A stretch of DNA of 64,000 nt from Phytoseiulus persimilis (lineage: Eukaryota > Arthropoda > Arachnida > Mesostigmata > Phytoseiidae), in NCBI GenBank assembly GCA_037576195.1, contig CM075104.1:23452211-23516210 (forward strand), in the 5' to 3' direction. The notes below the pieces were generated by a model. That model did not search any database. It had not been told where the DNA came from and worked only from the letters and a program-made list of their open reading frames with translations. Shown piece after piece: positions 13,816 through 26,348 of this stretch; the first letter of the stretch is position 1; the number at the start of each line of letters is the position of its first letter. The position numbers and the translations under genes were made by a program.

Positions 13816-16800
13816 AAATGTAGGGAGTATTCTCGGCCGTAGCCTAAGGCTCCGAGCATCGCCTGGAAACTGGATCGCTCCTCATTTCGGCCGATTCTCG
13901 ATCCCATAGAAGGCCTGGGCAGATAATTTCTCGTGGGTGATGCCCGCGTCGTCGTGGCTCCCACCTAGTACTCTCTCGCTCCTTTCGTTCGGAAATGAAC
14001 AAACCTGAAGAAATTGTACGCGTTGGCGTCGTGGAGATCCATTTCGAGCTCCACACGGCTCGTGATCTCTTCAGGAAAACTCGACGCGGTCACAAAGCAC
14101 CAAGGCGTTCACTCCGAGATCCGTCGAGGTCGTCCCATTCCGAGCTCGAGTTTCTTCTCGCACTAAAAGACTTGTTGGGTTCGAATTGGTCGGATTCTAT
14201 GACCGACGAAGATCGCAAAACACTCCGGAGTATCCGCAAACTCGCTCCGAATCTCTGCGCAGCGTCTCCCGGTGCACTCGTTGCCTGCCTGCCTGGCTTG
14301 GCGGCTAGCCTATGGCCGTTCACATGACGTTCACACTGAACACCTCACTGAGCACAGCACATTGTGACGAGGCGCCGCCGCCGCTACTGCCGCCGCTGCC
14401 GCAGAGGATCACCAATATTTTTTTCTTATTCGTTCTGACTTCTGGCTCGTGTTTTGTATTTGTAGATCTGGTGACTGGCGTCGGGTTCCGATTTGACGTT
14501 ACCGTAACGCTGGATCGTTGGTCCCTCCGGAGCAAGGAGGAAAGACCGCCCGGAGGAGGAGCCACCAGACACTAAAGGGGACCCGGGCGGGCCGGACACA
14601 TTGGGCCCCTAGGGCGTGTCTGGGGACACTGGCAAGGGACACAGGGAAGGCAAGCAGGCTGACAAGCCGCTGCTCTACTATCCAGTCAGGCATCCTGGGC
14701 AAGACAAACGTTGATGGCTGGAGTATAACGAAGCCGATGTCACTCGAGCAGAGAACTTTACGCTCGGCGGTCGGCAGAGCGGCAGTGAGAGATTTTCCAA
14801 CGACAGACGCCATCAACGTCTGATCTGTAATCTGAATTATAAATTGAACTACTGACTTCGGTACAGTTGCGCGATGAGCCGGTGGTGGTTTCTGTGTGGA
14901 GGGCTCTAAACTATCGGCAGCCGTGGGGAGTTCCGTTGCTGCGGCGCTTCCTGCTGTCCTGAAAAACGGGTCCGCCCCATCGTTCCCCTGGTTTCACTCG
15001 TTCAGAGATCCGAGTTGCTTCCACACCTGCGAGCAGGCGAGATGATTACGGGAGCTCATCGTCATTCAAGAACACTTCCTTCAAGTCTCTGGCGGGGAAA
15101 GGGTGGATGACCGCAACATCGAATGAGAGAGGCATTCTGTCGAGTTGTATCGAATTCAGCCACGGGAATATCGACTCGAAAACGTTAGGTTCGTGATTGG
15201 CATATGCTAGGGAGGAACTCGGAACATGTTGGGACTTCTGATTTTCAGACACGCTGCAAAGGTTCGCGAAACGATGTTGTCCGGAGGGAATCCAACGGAA
15301 CCGTTCACGTCGGAATAATACACTTCCTCGAGATCAAAGCCGCCACGGACGGTTCGTTGACGGAAACTAGCTCAACGGTGAGCTAGCAGACACGCTTCGC
15401 ACTTGGGGTACGCAACCCATCGCAAGCGGAGCCACCTGAACAACAAATGACTCGCGGCGACAGTCCTGGGGGTCCCAAAAAAACGTAAAACATATTATGA
15501 AAGTCCTCTGGATCGATAACGATTTACATTACGAGTTCCAGGTCATACCGAATGGGCGGCAGGTGCTACAATGAGGCAATCGAGTTTATGCATGTCATCA
15601 GGAGGGTAGGGGCCCTACCCACGAGATGACGGCACGGCAAAGTTGAACCGTTGCGTTCGACCCCCACTCCTGACACGCCAGTCCCGAGATCAGGAAACGG
15701 TTACCAGTTTTTCTGGATGAGCGGTGGAAACATACACCGGAAACTCATGGACGGGCACGAAGTCGTTTCCGATGTCTACGAGCGTCGTCGGAACCTCAAC
15801 CGACCCATCCTGCTGAGCAAAGTTCTTGCCAGATCTCTCCTGCCTCTGGTGCCAGAATTCGACCAGCCTTCGATATCTTCTCTTCGCGCCGGAGGCCGTG
15901 GAAGCCTCGTCTGGGACTGAATGCGATGGAGGGCCGAGATGTCCGCGAGTAGAGAGAATCGCATGACGGCTGCAGCGGCGGGTATAGAGAGAGACAGTGA
16001 ACTTGAAAGGCCGCACTCACGGAACTCGCCAACGGCTGCAGCCATCGTTTACCTCCAGAGCTTGGACCTTCAGACTAATACAGGAAGCATCGGGGCGAAT
16101 CATTGGGCTGAACTTGACACTGGAGCTTCCGTCTCATTATATCGTGGCACACTTGTCGATCCTCACAGCAGAAGTACCATCCATGGAAAATGTTTCTCCG
16201 TTGTCGCAGATTGGTGAACTGATAAATTGTGACCCATTCGATTCCAATGCTGGGCCAATTCGAGCCACAGAGCTACACAGTTTATGAAGCTATAGGATCT
16301 GAGAGAGGGAAGACTTTTCTGAACCCCCATCCCACCTCATTCTCTCCGTCGTTCAGTGTCCATTCAAACGAAATGTGCTAGTGACATCTCATTCCGGCGG
16401 TGTCCCGTCTCGAATACATCAGCATTCTCTATCTTCTGACAGTTGCATCAAGGCACGCCGTCAGCAGTCAGGAAGGGCGTGAGCCAGACGCTATTCTTCA
16501 CTAGCTGAGCTTCAGCGACAAGAGCAATGATACTAACGATAATAGTACTAATGAGTGATCCGATTTTAATCGGAGGATAATTTCCGAGGCGGACCGCAAT
16601 GGGCCCGAAACGCTGAGCGTGAATAAACATCGTTACCGGATTGTCGCTCGCTGACTTCCCCCGTCCTCGTTACTAAGTGCCGTCCCGTCGTGGTGACCAA
16701 ACTGTTCCAGCAATTAACGTTGACTCGACTCATCTCTCACGAGTACCGAAAAGAATCCTTTATGAATACATAATTGGACTACGCGAGTCCCTCCTCGAGA

Positions 16801-17804
16801 GTTTCCCTGAAAACTTCGTCTTCAACTAACTTCAAGGCGTTGTCTGACTTTTTCTAGAGCGCCTGACTTCTGACTCAACGAAAGCGAGCTCGCGCGAAGC
16901 GGCGACGCCGTTCCCCGCCGTGCACTCCTCGATTCTATCTGTCGGCATGAGAGACACGAGGACGGTGCCTCGTCGGCTTCGCGGGGAACAGCGGAGAGCA
17001 GACTGAAGTCGAGCGTGAAAGCTCAACATGCTGCGTCGAAAGCAATCCTGTAGCCACGTCTGGAATGGGGTCGTCAAGCGAGCCAACAACTTCATCCAGA
17101 AGTCACTACTTCTCAGTCTCGGTTATATTGTCCACTCCAGAAGATATGACGAGCGTCACGGCCGGCGCATTCAGTAACAGCACAGCTATTAATTTTTCTG
17201 ATTCGCTTTCATGTCGAACGCAAGTTACCATGTCTGCAGAACAGATCACGCTCAGATCCAAGTCTAGCCTCACCAGTACGCGACTCGCCGTCGGCAGATG
17301 GGCAGAAAACGCTCAGAAGCGCTCGAAGCAGAATCAGGAAACTACACCCCGAGAGTGGCAATCACAAACGGAGCAATACCAGCTTCAATTAGTTGTCGTG
17401 ATGAACGCCAACAAAACGACTGAGCGAGAAGAACGAAATGAACTCTGCGAATTCGAGTGTAAATAGCATTTAGCGCGGTGATGGATCGAGCTCGGTCTTT
17501 TGGGTCGCCGTGAGCCTCCGCTGAACGGATCCTCAACTATTGTTGACCACCGGTGCTCCATCGTGAAGTGGCGTCCCTCGACGACGTGTCAACGATGTAA
17601 TGTCTTCGTACGCCGCAGGAAAGCCCATCAACAGAGAGGAATAACAGCCGTGATAAAAAGTGACTCAAACTTAGCTGAGAAACGGAGCATTTCGTGTCGT
17701 AGTGGATTAACTGCTGCGAGCTTAAACTCTCGCGCTTCATTCAGAATAAACACTGAGTCTTTGTGGTGACAGGCGGATTTTGATGCAACACAAGGAAAAC
17801 CCCA

Positions 17805-18722
17805 TCAGCTTCCAGCCGTAAATCTCAGCGGAACTAGATTGCATCCAGTCGAAGCAGACGGAGAACGAAGAAACGGGAGCGACAGATAGAGGAACCTTTG
17901 TGAATAGCGTCGGCGGCCGTCTTGATTTGCTGCCGAAGGAGGTAGAGGGACTCTGGGAACAGAGGGAGGATGCTTCCCAAAACGCCCACTGAGCATTGGA
18001 AATCCAGGAGCAAGAAACCTGGCTCCCATACCGTCTCGTTCAAATGTGAGACACCTGTCTGGACAAGTATCAGGGCCATGGAAAGGCAGCTCTTCTGCAG
18101 ACTGGGCTTGCCCAAGAAAGCCGGACTGATTGACTCGCTCGGCGGAGCGAGCGAAGAGCAGAAAAACGCCGACAACGTATAGAGAAACATAGTCGGACTC
18201 AAGGAGGAAGTCGAATCCCGTCATCCACGAAATACACACACAGCAGACCCTTCTGTGCGCTGTATCATAATCATACACGAATTTCGCGTGACTCGTCAAA
18301 ATTTTCGTTAAACAGAACCGCCTTTTCGTTCGCCGCGACAGGCGGTTCTTCAACAGTGAGCAGAATATTGAGTTATGTTCTTGACGCCGCGTTCTGCTCT
18401 GTGCGTCATGATTGAGGTGTACGCCTGCAGCAGGCAAAAGCCACCTCAGGAACGCACTCTCACGGATCAGGAGAAGCTTCGCGAATAATGAAAATTTGTC
18501 ACATTCGTATCGAACGAGCCTCGATATAGATTTTTGGGAGCCGCACTTGGACGGAGGGGTGCGAAGAACGGATAACTTTCGCCGAGTTTGATAAAGACAT
18601 GAAGCAAGCCGGCTCTCAGCAACGCGCTCCGAATAGCTAATTTGGCCTCCAGCAGCTGAAGCAGTGGACTCGTATACATGGAGACAAATTTCCAAGTTTG
18701 TTCGCCTTCTCTCTCGTCTCAC
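17805..18722 (-). other. Unassigned 305-codon open frame
   Basis: This is the longest uninterrupted frame in the window. The product would be Arg-, Ser- and Leu-rich, with scattered Cys and one strongly hydrophobic segment in the middle. I recognise no domain, signal peptide or family. A second minus frame at 17834-18202 overlaps it and looks no less protein-like, which argues against reading much into either. A chance frame of this length would be rare but not impossible, since local GC content lowers the number of stop codons. I do not call it a gene. Confidence 0.15.
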
Positions 18723-21700
18723 CCGAAGTCCCTATATGTACTTGGCCGGCTCGGTTGTGGATTGGATCAACGAGAAATGTTCCCGACTACACTTATTCTT
18801 CAAGTTGACGGAGAGCCCGCGAATCCTGAATTATTAACTCAGGATTGGTGTGGACTCATGAGCTGATTGCGCCTCTCGAGAGTTGCAGCTCGGGTCCCGC
18901 TCGCAGTCGCCCGCTCACTTCGGCTCATAGATTAATTTGTTTATTCATCCCTGAGCTCATGGGGTTTCAAAAGAGTTGGCGAAAGCGACCGCACTTCCAG
19001 AATCTCTACGGTCGGGCCAAGAGACGTCGGAGCTCCTGAAAACCATCATCGTCGGATGAATTTCGTATTTATCACAGTGAGAAGTGGTTGTTGGCGGTAT
19101 CCGAGCAGCCAGTGCAGCCGAACCGATTGTCATTCAGGCACACAAGAACACAATTCTCCAGCCCTGAGCCATTTATCATCTCAAACGAGGAGTTGAACAA
19201 CGAGCTAGCGCGCTAGAGAGCGGGCTGGACGGAGAGATTTATTTGAAAAAGGAGACGTTGACGATGAGAGCTGCCGCAGCATCGGCTACGTGGCGGAGGC
19301 TGCGATGTTAAGTGTGTAATATGCAGTCCAGACACGGCATAAAACCACCATAAAACCATAAAGCTAATTGCACGATGACCAGCAGTAGTTGCTGCCGTGA
19401 TGGAACATCTCGACGCTGCCGGTGGTCCTATTCGCTAACTTTTGTTTATTCATGTCGATCCCTCTCGCCGCTGCACTCTCAAGCCGGAGTCCCAAGGGCC
19501 ATCTGGATCAAATTTTCGTAACTCGTATCTATTTGATGAAGCCGCATTTCGCCCGTCGTGAATCTTCTCCCCTCAGCAGAGATCGCGGGAAATGAGTCCG
19601 TGTCTGATTCCAGGATGGAGTTCCAGTGGCTGTTTCGAGAGAGAGAGTTCCTACGACACTCGAATGCCTTCGACCTCAGATTAAATTTCGTTCTGATAAT
19701 CTGGTTCTCCTGGGAGTCTAGGATGGGTCCGAGTCGCTGACCACACTCAAATGCAGCCTTGCTTGTTGATAGACGCCGGTGCGTGTGTCGGAGTTGAGAA
19801 GAAATGATTCCAAACTCAAACGACGTCGTATGGCGCTGCAGTCTAGGTAAGAAACTGAGTTTACAAAATGCCTTCCTCCGCTTTCTGTAGGGTGACTTAT
19901 TGTTATTAGGCGACAGTTACGCTCTATGATGATGAGCCGTTTCTCGTGTCCGGGGTTGAGTCTGATTGCTATTATTTTGACAGTGTTCAGACGCGGAATC
20001 ATCACCGACCTCGCCGTGCCCGTTGCTCAGCTCCCGAAGTCGGTGTCGGGGCTCCTGAACAGCGATTGTTGCTTGTTTGCTGAGCTGACAAGCGCAGTGA
20101 ATGACAGAGAGGCAGGCTGTAGCTGGCGAACTTCATCGCTTTTTCTTTTGAGTATCTAATTGCGACTAAATAGAGACGTCAACTCTCTCCGCCTATCTCT
20201 GTCTTTTTTCCTGCTCCCTCCGTCCATCACCATTTGCGCATGCCATCCTGAAGACGGAACACTTTTATGAAAAATCGTTCCAACCAACCAACCGGCAAGA
20301 GCTGAAGACCGACTCTCCCGCTAACATGAGCTGGCGGCTGGAGTTACATTAGCTCAGTCGACTTTATTCTTTGGTCGCTCTGGGCATTTTGAGGTGGAAG
20401 TGGACGAAGACCTGGTCGTCCAAATTCATACATATGATCGAGAAGGTTAAGGCCCCGATTCCTCGCGAGGGAAATTCGGGAACCTCACGTTTTAGGGAGT
20501 CTCCCCTCTTTTCCGAGCCGCTTGCTTCCATGTTCGGCGAGGGTCCTGTTGTCACTTATAGAGTCAGACTTCATCTGCTCCGCTGTAGGTTGAGCCGTTA
20601 GAGGAACTCGAGCATTTTTTCTCCTGCACTTGACCAGGAATTATGATTTAGGAGCTTCCAGTATCAGTAGTTGTGACACAACGGAGTTCGCCCCCGCTAA
20701 ATCAGCGTCCACCGCTTTGGGGTAGATAAATTCTCCGGAATCCGGTTTTCGGGGAGCTGAGCCTACGCCATAAGGAGTTTGTTTCCGTCATCGTTATGGG
20801 AGACACTCCGCCTGGTTCGTGGGTTGATCCGACTCTGTTCTCGGTGCAAGATACCCGTGTTTCGGAGAATCATGTTTTCCTCCTCTGTTGTAGGTGATAC
20901 TCCAAGGAGGCGGATATAGTCAGGGGAGGGAAACACGGTCCCAAAAACACGTCGAGTTCGGAGTCATCAAGAACGAAAGCTGAGAAGGAATCACGACGGT
21001 CATGTTCGTTGACGAAGTTACCCGCGGCTAATTTGCCTAAACAGACATTTACGGATGAGCCGGCTCTCGCTAACGAGCGATCCCCACCCAAACGATTCAG
21101 GCTGGCCGTCTTCTGTGGCACTGCCGGTCGACCCGTCGCTTGGTCTACCGACTCAGCAGCTCAACAACTGTCTGCAACATGAGTGAAGGAATATTCGTGA
21201 ATTGTACCGCACTTCCGTACCGACGTAACTACAGCGTTTCGGTGCCATGTTGGTGAGGAGGGCTTTCTGATTTGGACTGGAATACAAATGCGAGCAGGGA
21301 TGGTACAGTTCAATGATTCGGCTCCGACTCGGAGGAACGTGGCGATCGCGAACAGAATTTTCGCAGAAGATGATCTGCTGGACACACGAATGATTACAGA
21401 ACAATATTTGTACTACTCGTCTTTGTCCGACGCCGGTCCACCGCCGAGCGACGGACGCTGCGTCGGCGAATTCAAAGATTTGTCGGCGAAGAAATCCCCC
21501 GCCAATCTGGATGCTCTACTTCATAACGATAAGACGATTAAGTCGAGGGGCGCACGGAGGTCCCAGAACAACAGAATGTGTCGTTTAGCCGACGCATGGT
21601 TTATAGTTGGCGAGCGATCTGTTTGATCCAGCAGCTGGAATTCGGACGGAACCGATTTCCTTTGAACTTTCGATACAGAAAATATACAGGTGCAGAGATC

Positions 21701-23349
21701 GCTAACTATCTCCTTTCGAGGAGATTGCAGAAGGACTCGGTGATCAATCCACTCCTCGATTGAAGTTCGTTCAACTCGTTGGGTCCGACCAATACTCAAG
21801 TGAGAATGAGTGCAGTCTACTTTTCATTTCCTCACTGAGAGTGTCTGTTTTTTATGTGACCGAGAAAACCACATAGTTGCAATAAATAAGCCAAAACCCC
21901 CATTTTAAAATTTCCTCACTGACTGAGGTCATCTGAGCAGGCGATAAAAGCAACATTTGGAGATTCTTCACGCCCTCCATAAAGCCATTAGAGCATCGAG
22001 CTGAAGAAAAGCATCGCTGACACAGCGTAGGGAATCGTAGTCGCTCCTCAGACAGCGAGGTGCCAGTGAGCTGAGCGGTGGAACAACCACCGCGGTCGCG
22101 CCTGGAGAAGTGTGAGCCACATGATGGTGAGGACATTTGCATGATTTTCCACTTTTTATTCGCTGCTTGTCGGGCCGAGTAGAAAATTGCCTGATACCTG
22201 AAGACAAATACATGATTGGCCCTTTCTCCGGAGAACTAAATTCGCCGCCGAGCGATCGGCGCCTTGAACTCAACGTAAGATTCAAAGGAGGCGACGAAGG
22301 CATTCTCAAGACATTCAACAGTTAGTTGCATGTGGGTTCTTTAATCGCGTCCAACTTCGGATCATCAGTGAAAATATCATCTTGTATGTGACGGCCGGGT
22401 CCTTGACGAGTTGCTTCACTGCGCCACTCGAAAAGCGCCGCTCTTCCTCGACCAGTGGCATCGCAGGACCGAGGTGCGTGTTCTTGCACCCAGCCACCGC
22501 GGAATCTAATGTGAAAGCTTCAGATAAAAACTTGGTTTCACTTTTGCAAACGAAGCGTGCCAGACACAAATTGGATTCCACAACACACGCACGACCGCCA
22601 TACAACGGATGGGCGCAAAATAAAAAGCGGACGAGCAGGTACAGCTGCTACTGGGAAATTCGGTGTTCCTGTCAGCGGGAAGCACTCTATCGGAGAGCTG
22701 TGGTTTTGCATAAACCACTTACCGGGGGATCACTACACACATACTTTTAATGGTCGTGCCTCGAACATCTATGATCCAGCCGAATCGATCCTCTCAGGCC
22801 CTGCCGAGAATGATAAGGGCAGTAGAGTCTGCAGATCGAATGATCCCGAAGTCTCTGAAGGGTTGCATTCGGACATTATGGGAGAATATATTTCGGGAGA
22901 GGTTCCGAATATTTCGATCAGGTTCCGGGCAGGTATCATGTACCAGAGGATTCCATGACCCGACCATGGCGTACCGCCCCATACATGGCGCATGAAAACG
23001 GGAATAGCCGGATGAAATCGAGCGAAAATAGGCCTTTACGGCACCAGAGGACACAGCTCAGGAGTATCGTTGTCTGCAACATGAGAAACGAGCTTTCCCA
23101 CCCGGTAATGATATGATCCCCATAGCGATTCAACACGTGTAGGATTCAAGCGTCCTACAAGGAACCAGTGTGAATGTTTCCTTGAATGCCGCGGAGGCAG
23201 GTATAGACAGGGCAGAAGAAACGGCAGCAGCAAATGTAAGGAGGTGAAGGAAATTATAGTGAATTAGACGGAGTTCATAAATCAAACTCAAATTACCTGA
23301 AAAGAGGGAGAAAAACGAAATCCTTTGGAGAAAACTCAGGCAACCAGTC

Positions 23350-23390
23350 AGCCAGCCGGCCGGCCGGACGACCGACCGACCGGCGGACCG
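23350..23390. repeat. CCGG/CCGA tetranucleotide tract
   Basis: Runs of GGCC and GACC units in gene-free DNA. Similar tracts recur at about 59490-59508 and 59583-59612. Confidence 0.8.
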
Positions 23391-24991
23391 TCTGCCCGCG
23401 GAGTGCCGTCGGAAGCTGATGTTTTGGGCTCGTGATCCTGCAAGCCGGAGAAAAAGCGACTCGGACGACTGAAGTCGCGTCGCTCACTCCATTCCCGAAC
23501 GGTGGAATGCGCGCGGTCCGTGAGTCTGACAGTTAGTCAGTGAGAAGTTGTTTCTGTAAATTTGTGAGTCCTCACACCGTGTGCGACGCCGACTGGTCAG
23601 GTGAGAAATTTGATGTCTCTTGACTACACGACCATTGTGCCCGCGGTCGCGCGTCTCCGACGCTCGGGGCGCATCAGGCTAACCCGGATAAAAGAAAATG
23701 CGAGCATAAATGGTATCCAATGGTAACGAATAAATTGAGATGAGTTATTGTCATTATTATTGTTTTGACTATCCTTATTGTTTCTCGCTTGACTCGAGCG
23801 TCGATTAAGGCTGCTGATAAGGACGCGTAGAAGACGAACGAGACGTAATTAGCTTTGTTAGCCTTGAGACTTTGTTCATCCGTCTGCCCGCCCGCCTTTT
23901 TGGCGGCTAGAGAACACAGCCATGTGTGTAATGGGTTCGACGGCGGACCGGACCAGAGAAGGTGTCATGTTTTTGACACCATCACCGTGGCCATTAATTT
24001 AAACCGGTGCCCTTCTGAGGGAAGGGAGAAGAGTTCATACAGATGGCATGGGGCGCTGCAGTGCGAACACCGCATCGCTCTTTTCTCGATGAGGCGATAT
24101 AGAGGATTCAATCTCGGATCGAGGAATTCCTGGGGAGTTATTGTGGCTTTCTTTGTTCCTCCGAAATAAGAGTTCTACAACTGGAAGGCAGGGAACACAC
24201 AAGCCTGCGAGAGCTCAACTAGGTTCTGTGTTTGTCCTTCTTCAAACTGACCTGGGCAGATCCGAGATATTTGCGGAGCCTAAATTCAGTTATTGGCTTA
24301 GGTCAGTGGTTGTTTTGTCGTTGGAGGCGGCATTCCTTCGTTTTTTCCTCGCTATTCCCTCCTCCCACTAAGGGAGGAGATTTCGACAAACAAGCGGGCA
24401 TGAACTGCGTGGTAGGAGCTCGGGTCCCTGAGGACCGACTCCATCGGTGCCCGTCTTTTGTCATCCTAAGTTGAGTCTATCAAACGGAGAGGTCGAATGG
24501 GGCAAACCGTGCGCCGATCCAGTTCCTGGGAGAACTTTCCAGATGCACGGCGACCTCACGTGCATTTGCACGATTCTGCTTTTGGACTCCTTTCCTTGAG
24601 AGTCATTCATACGACGGCAGTGAGTCCCATTCACGCCCTACAGAAGTAGGAGAGGCAGAGTCTGAGTTGGCTCTAGCGATCTGTAGGCCGAGCGGCAGAG
24701 GAAGATGGTGGCCTAATGAGTCAGTTGGGCATGAAAGTCCCCAAGCGAAGTCCTCGACATTGTGAGAAATGAAGCCAACCTCATAGTTCTCTGGTCATTA
24801 CGTCGGACCACCCGGCAACCGAGACGGTCCACGGTGGCACAGGCAGCAAGTGCGATATCTAAAACAATTATAAGCGAACAGCAGAACCCTCGAAAGCGAA
24901 CGAAACTCACACCTTCGGTTTTGCGGACTGGCGACGGGCCGGCCGCTCGGCCTGCCAGGCGGCCCGACCGGGCACTCAAGCGAGCACCTAC

Positions 24992-25319
24992 CCGGCCGCC
25001 TGCCTGGTTAGATGCTATCTCGAGCAATTTTAGTCTTTTGTAAGAAAGATGCTTCTCAGTGGCGTGTTTATCGTCGTCTTCAGGTAGCGTTGCCCAACAG
25101 GACGCGCTGTCTCTGATTTCAGACGGATCCAGGCCATTTATCATCACACGGAGTTTCACTTCCGATCCGGCTCTTGATAACACCTTGATTCTCGCAGGCA
25201 ATCCCGAGAACCTTATTTGCAAAAACATGTTCGCCACAATTCCGGGAGGAATAATGTTCGCCAGGGCTCCGCTCGATTGAATGTCCTGAATATGGATCGC
25301 ATCACCAGCGTCACAACAG
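24992..25319 (-). other. Candidate exon of unknown gene, strand uncertain
   Basis: The minus strand has an acceptor-like CTCAG, a frame of 109 codons and a GTAGGT donor. The frame actually stays open to 24713, about 200 codons in all. The product has no signal peptide and no domain I recognise. On the + strand the codon-aligned antisense frame (25082-25280) is also open after a TCTTCAG acceptor and ends in a stop, so the strand cannot be settled from the sequence alone. Codon use is compatible with the real genes nearby. No second exon was linked to it. Confidence 0.22.
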
Positions 25320-26348
25320 CTGAGGAGTTATCTTCTCGAAACTGAAGGCACCGACGAGTAGCTCCTTTGAACGTGTATTGATGACGGGCGACTGATTTTG
25401 AGGGGAAACACGACATTCTGGAAAAGACGTTCGAGTCTCTCGGTGTAACGGAACAACTGCGAGGTCGAAACGAAGTCAACCCGAATAAGAGGACAGGAAC
25501 GCATTACTGACTCAGGTTAGAGGAAGCAGCCCAAACAATGACTTGGTTGAGTGATGGCAACCATAAGGAATAAGAGAACGGTTCTTTCTCAACAAGAAAG
25601 AGTAATGGCGTCTGTGCCAATTTAATTTGCCACTCCCTGGCCTAATTCTGCTGACTGACCAACCTCTTCAATGCACTCCACTGCTTTCCTCACCCGTTGT
25701 TGCTCTTGGGGTTAAATGAGACCACCGCGGCAATTGTGCCCCGTCAAGCTCGATCCGACTCTCCGGCGGGTGATCTCGATTTCGGCATTTGCCGTCGAAC
25801 CGACGTAGGGAAGAGCTTGATTTTCATCCAGATCTCAATCTAAAATCGAAAGGGAGCGGTTCGAATGGGCTGATCTCTCAGAACAGATTCGGCAGCGGCT
25901 CAGACCCGCTGCATCCCCTTCCGATCTCTTGACGGGGCATGAAAGTATATTTGAGTGGCCACTTTGTATTGACCACTCGGATGAACGCCTAAACTGGGTC
26001 GTTCTCATTCAGGGTAATCAACAGCTCTGGTCATTCTTTCTCGCCCCGAGTCGTTTTCTGTTCAATTTTCATCTGGGCTATAACTGACTGATGACTGTAA
26101 CTATCGTTGAATTCTCCCCCCTCCTACCCTCCAAAAGAACGAGGGAGGGAGCTGGTTCGTCTTGCGGGAAATCACTCAGGAGGATATCAGGAGCGCAAAC
26201 TGACGGCGATCGAGGCTGTGGGGAAGGTTCACTTGGGCAGTTTCCATGACAACAAGAACGCATTGACCGTAGCGTAGAGCTGATGCTAGCTCTACATTTG
26301 TTTGCGTTTTCTTGATTCCACTCCAGAAGTCCCGAGAAGTGTCGACGG

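Larger units (their letters stand above)
11563..21100. other. Stretch without an assigned gene
   Basis: No gene is recognised. It holds two poly-G runs (12013-12025 and 13800-13815), mixed ACG/ACA triplets at about 13604-13632 and GCC-rich triplets at about 14371-14402. A + segment at 15249-15377 has a pyrimidine-rich acceptor before it, a GTGAGC donor after it and one open frame of 43 codons. It could be an exon, but its antisense frame is equally open and I recognise no domain. The longest open frame is 17805-18722 (-), listed separately. Confidence 0.45.
21101..26348. other. Stretch without an assigned gene, left of IFT74
   Basis: Several short frames bordered by splice-like sites occur here: 21288-21626 (+), about 22187-22276 (+) ending at GTAAGA, 22315-22605 (-) and 24713-25319 (-). 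In each case frames on the opposite strand, or shifted on the same strand, look equally protein-like, and I recognise no family. A CCGG/CCGA tract lies at about 23350-23390. The last few hundred bases before 26349 should include the IFT74 promoter and leader. No TATA box is evident there. Confidence 0.45.

Noticed and set aside
15046-16217. A gene at 15.0-16.2 kb on either strand
   Set aside because: Codon-aligned frames are open on both strands. Only one segment (15249-15377, +) has good borders on both sides, and no domain is seen.
21288-22750. A gene on + or - at 21.3-22.8 kb with splice-bounded pieces
   Set aside because: At least three mutually exclusive frames looked equally convincing, so no single model could be supported.
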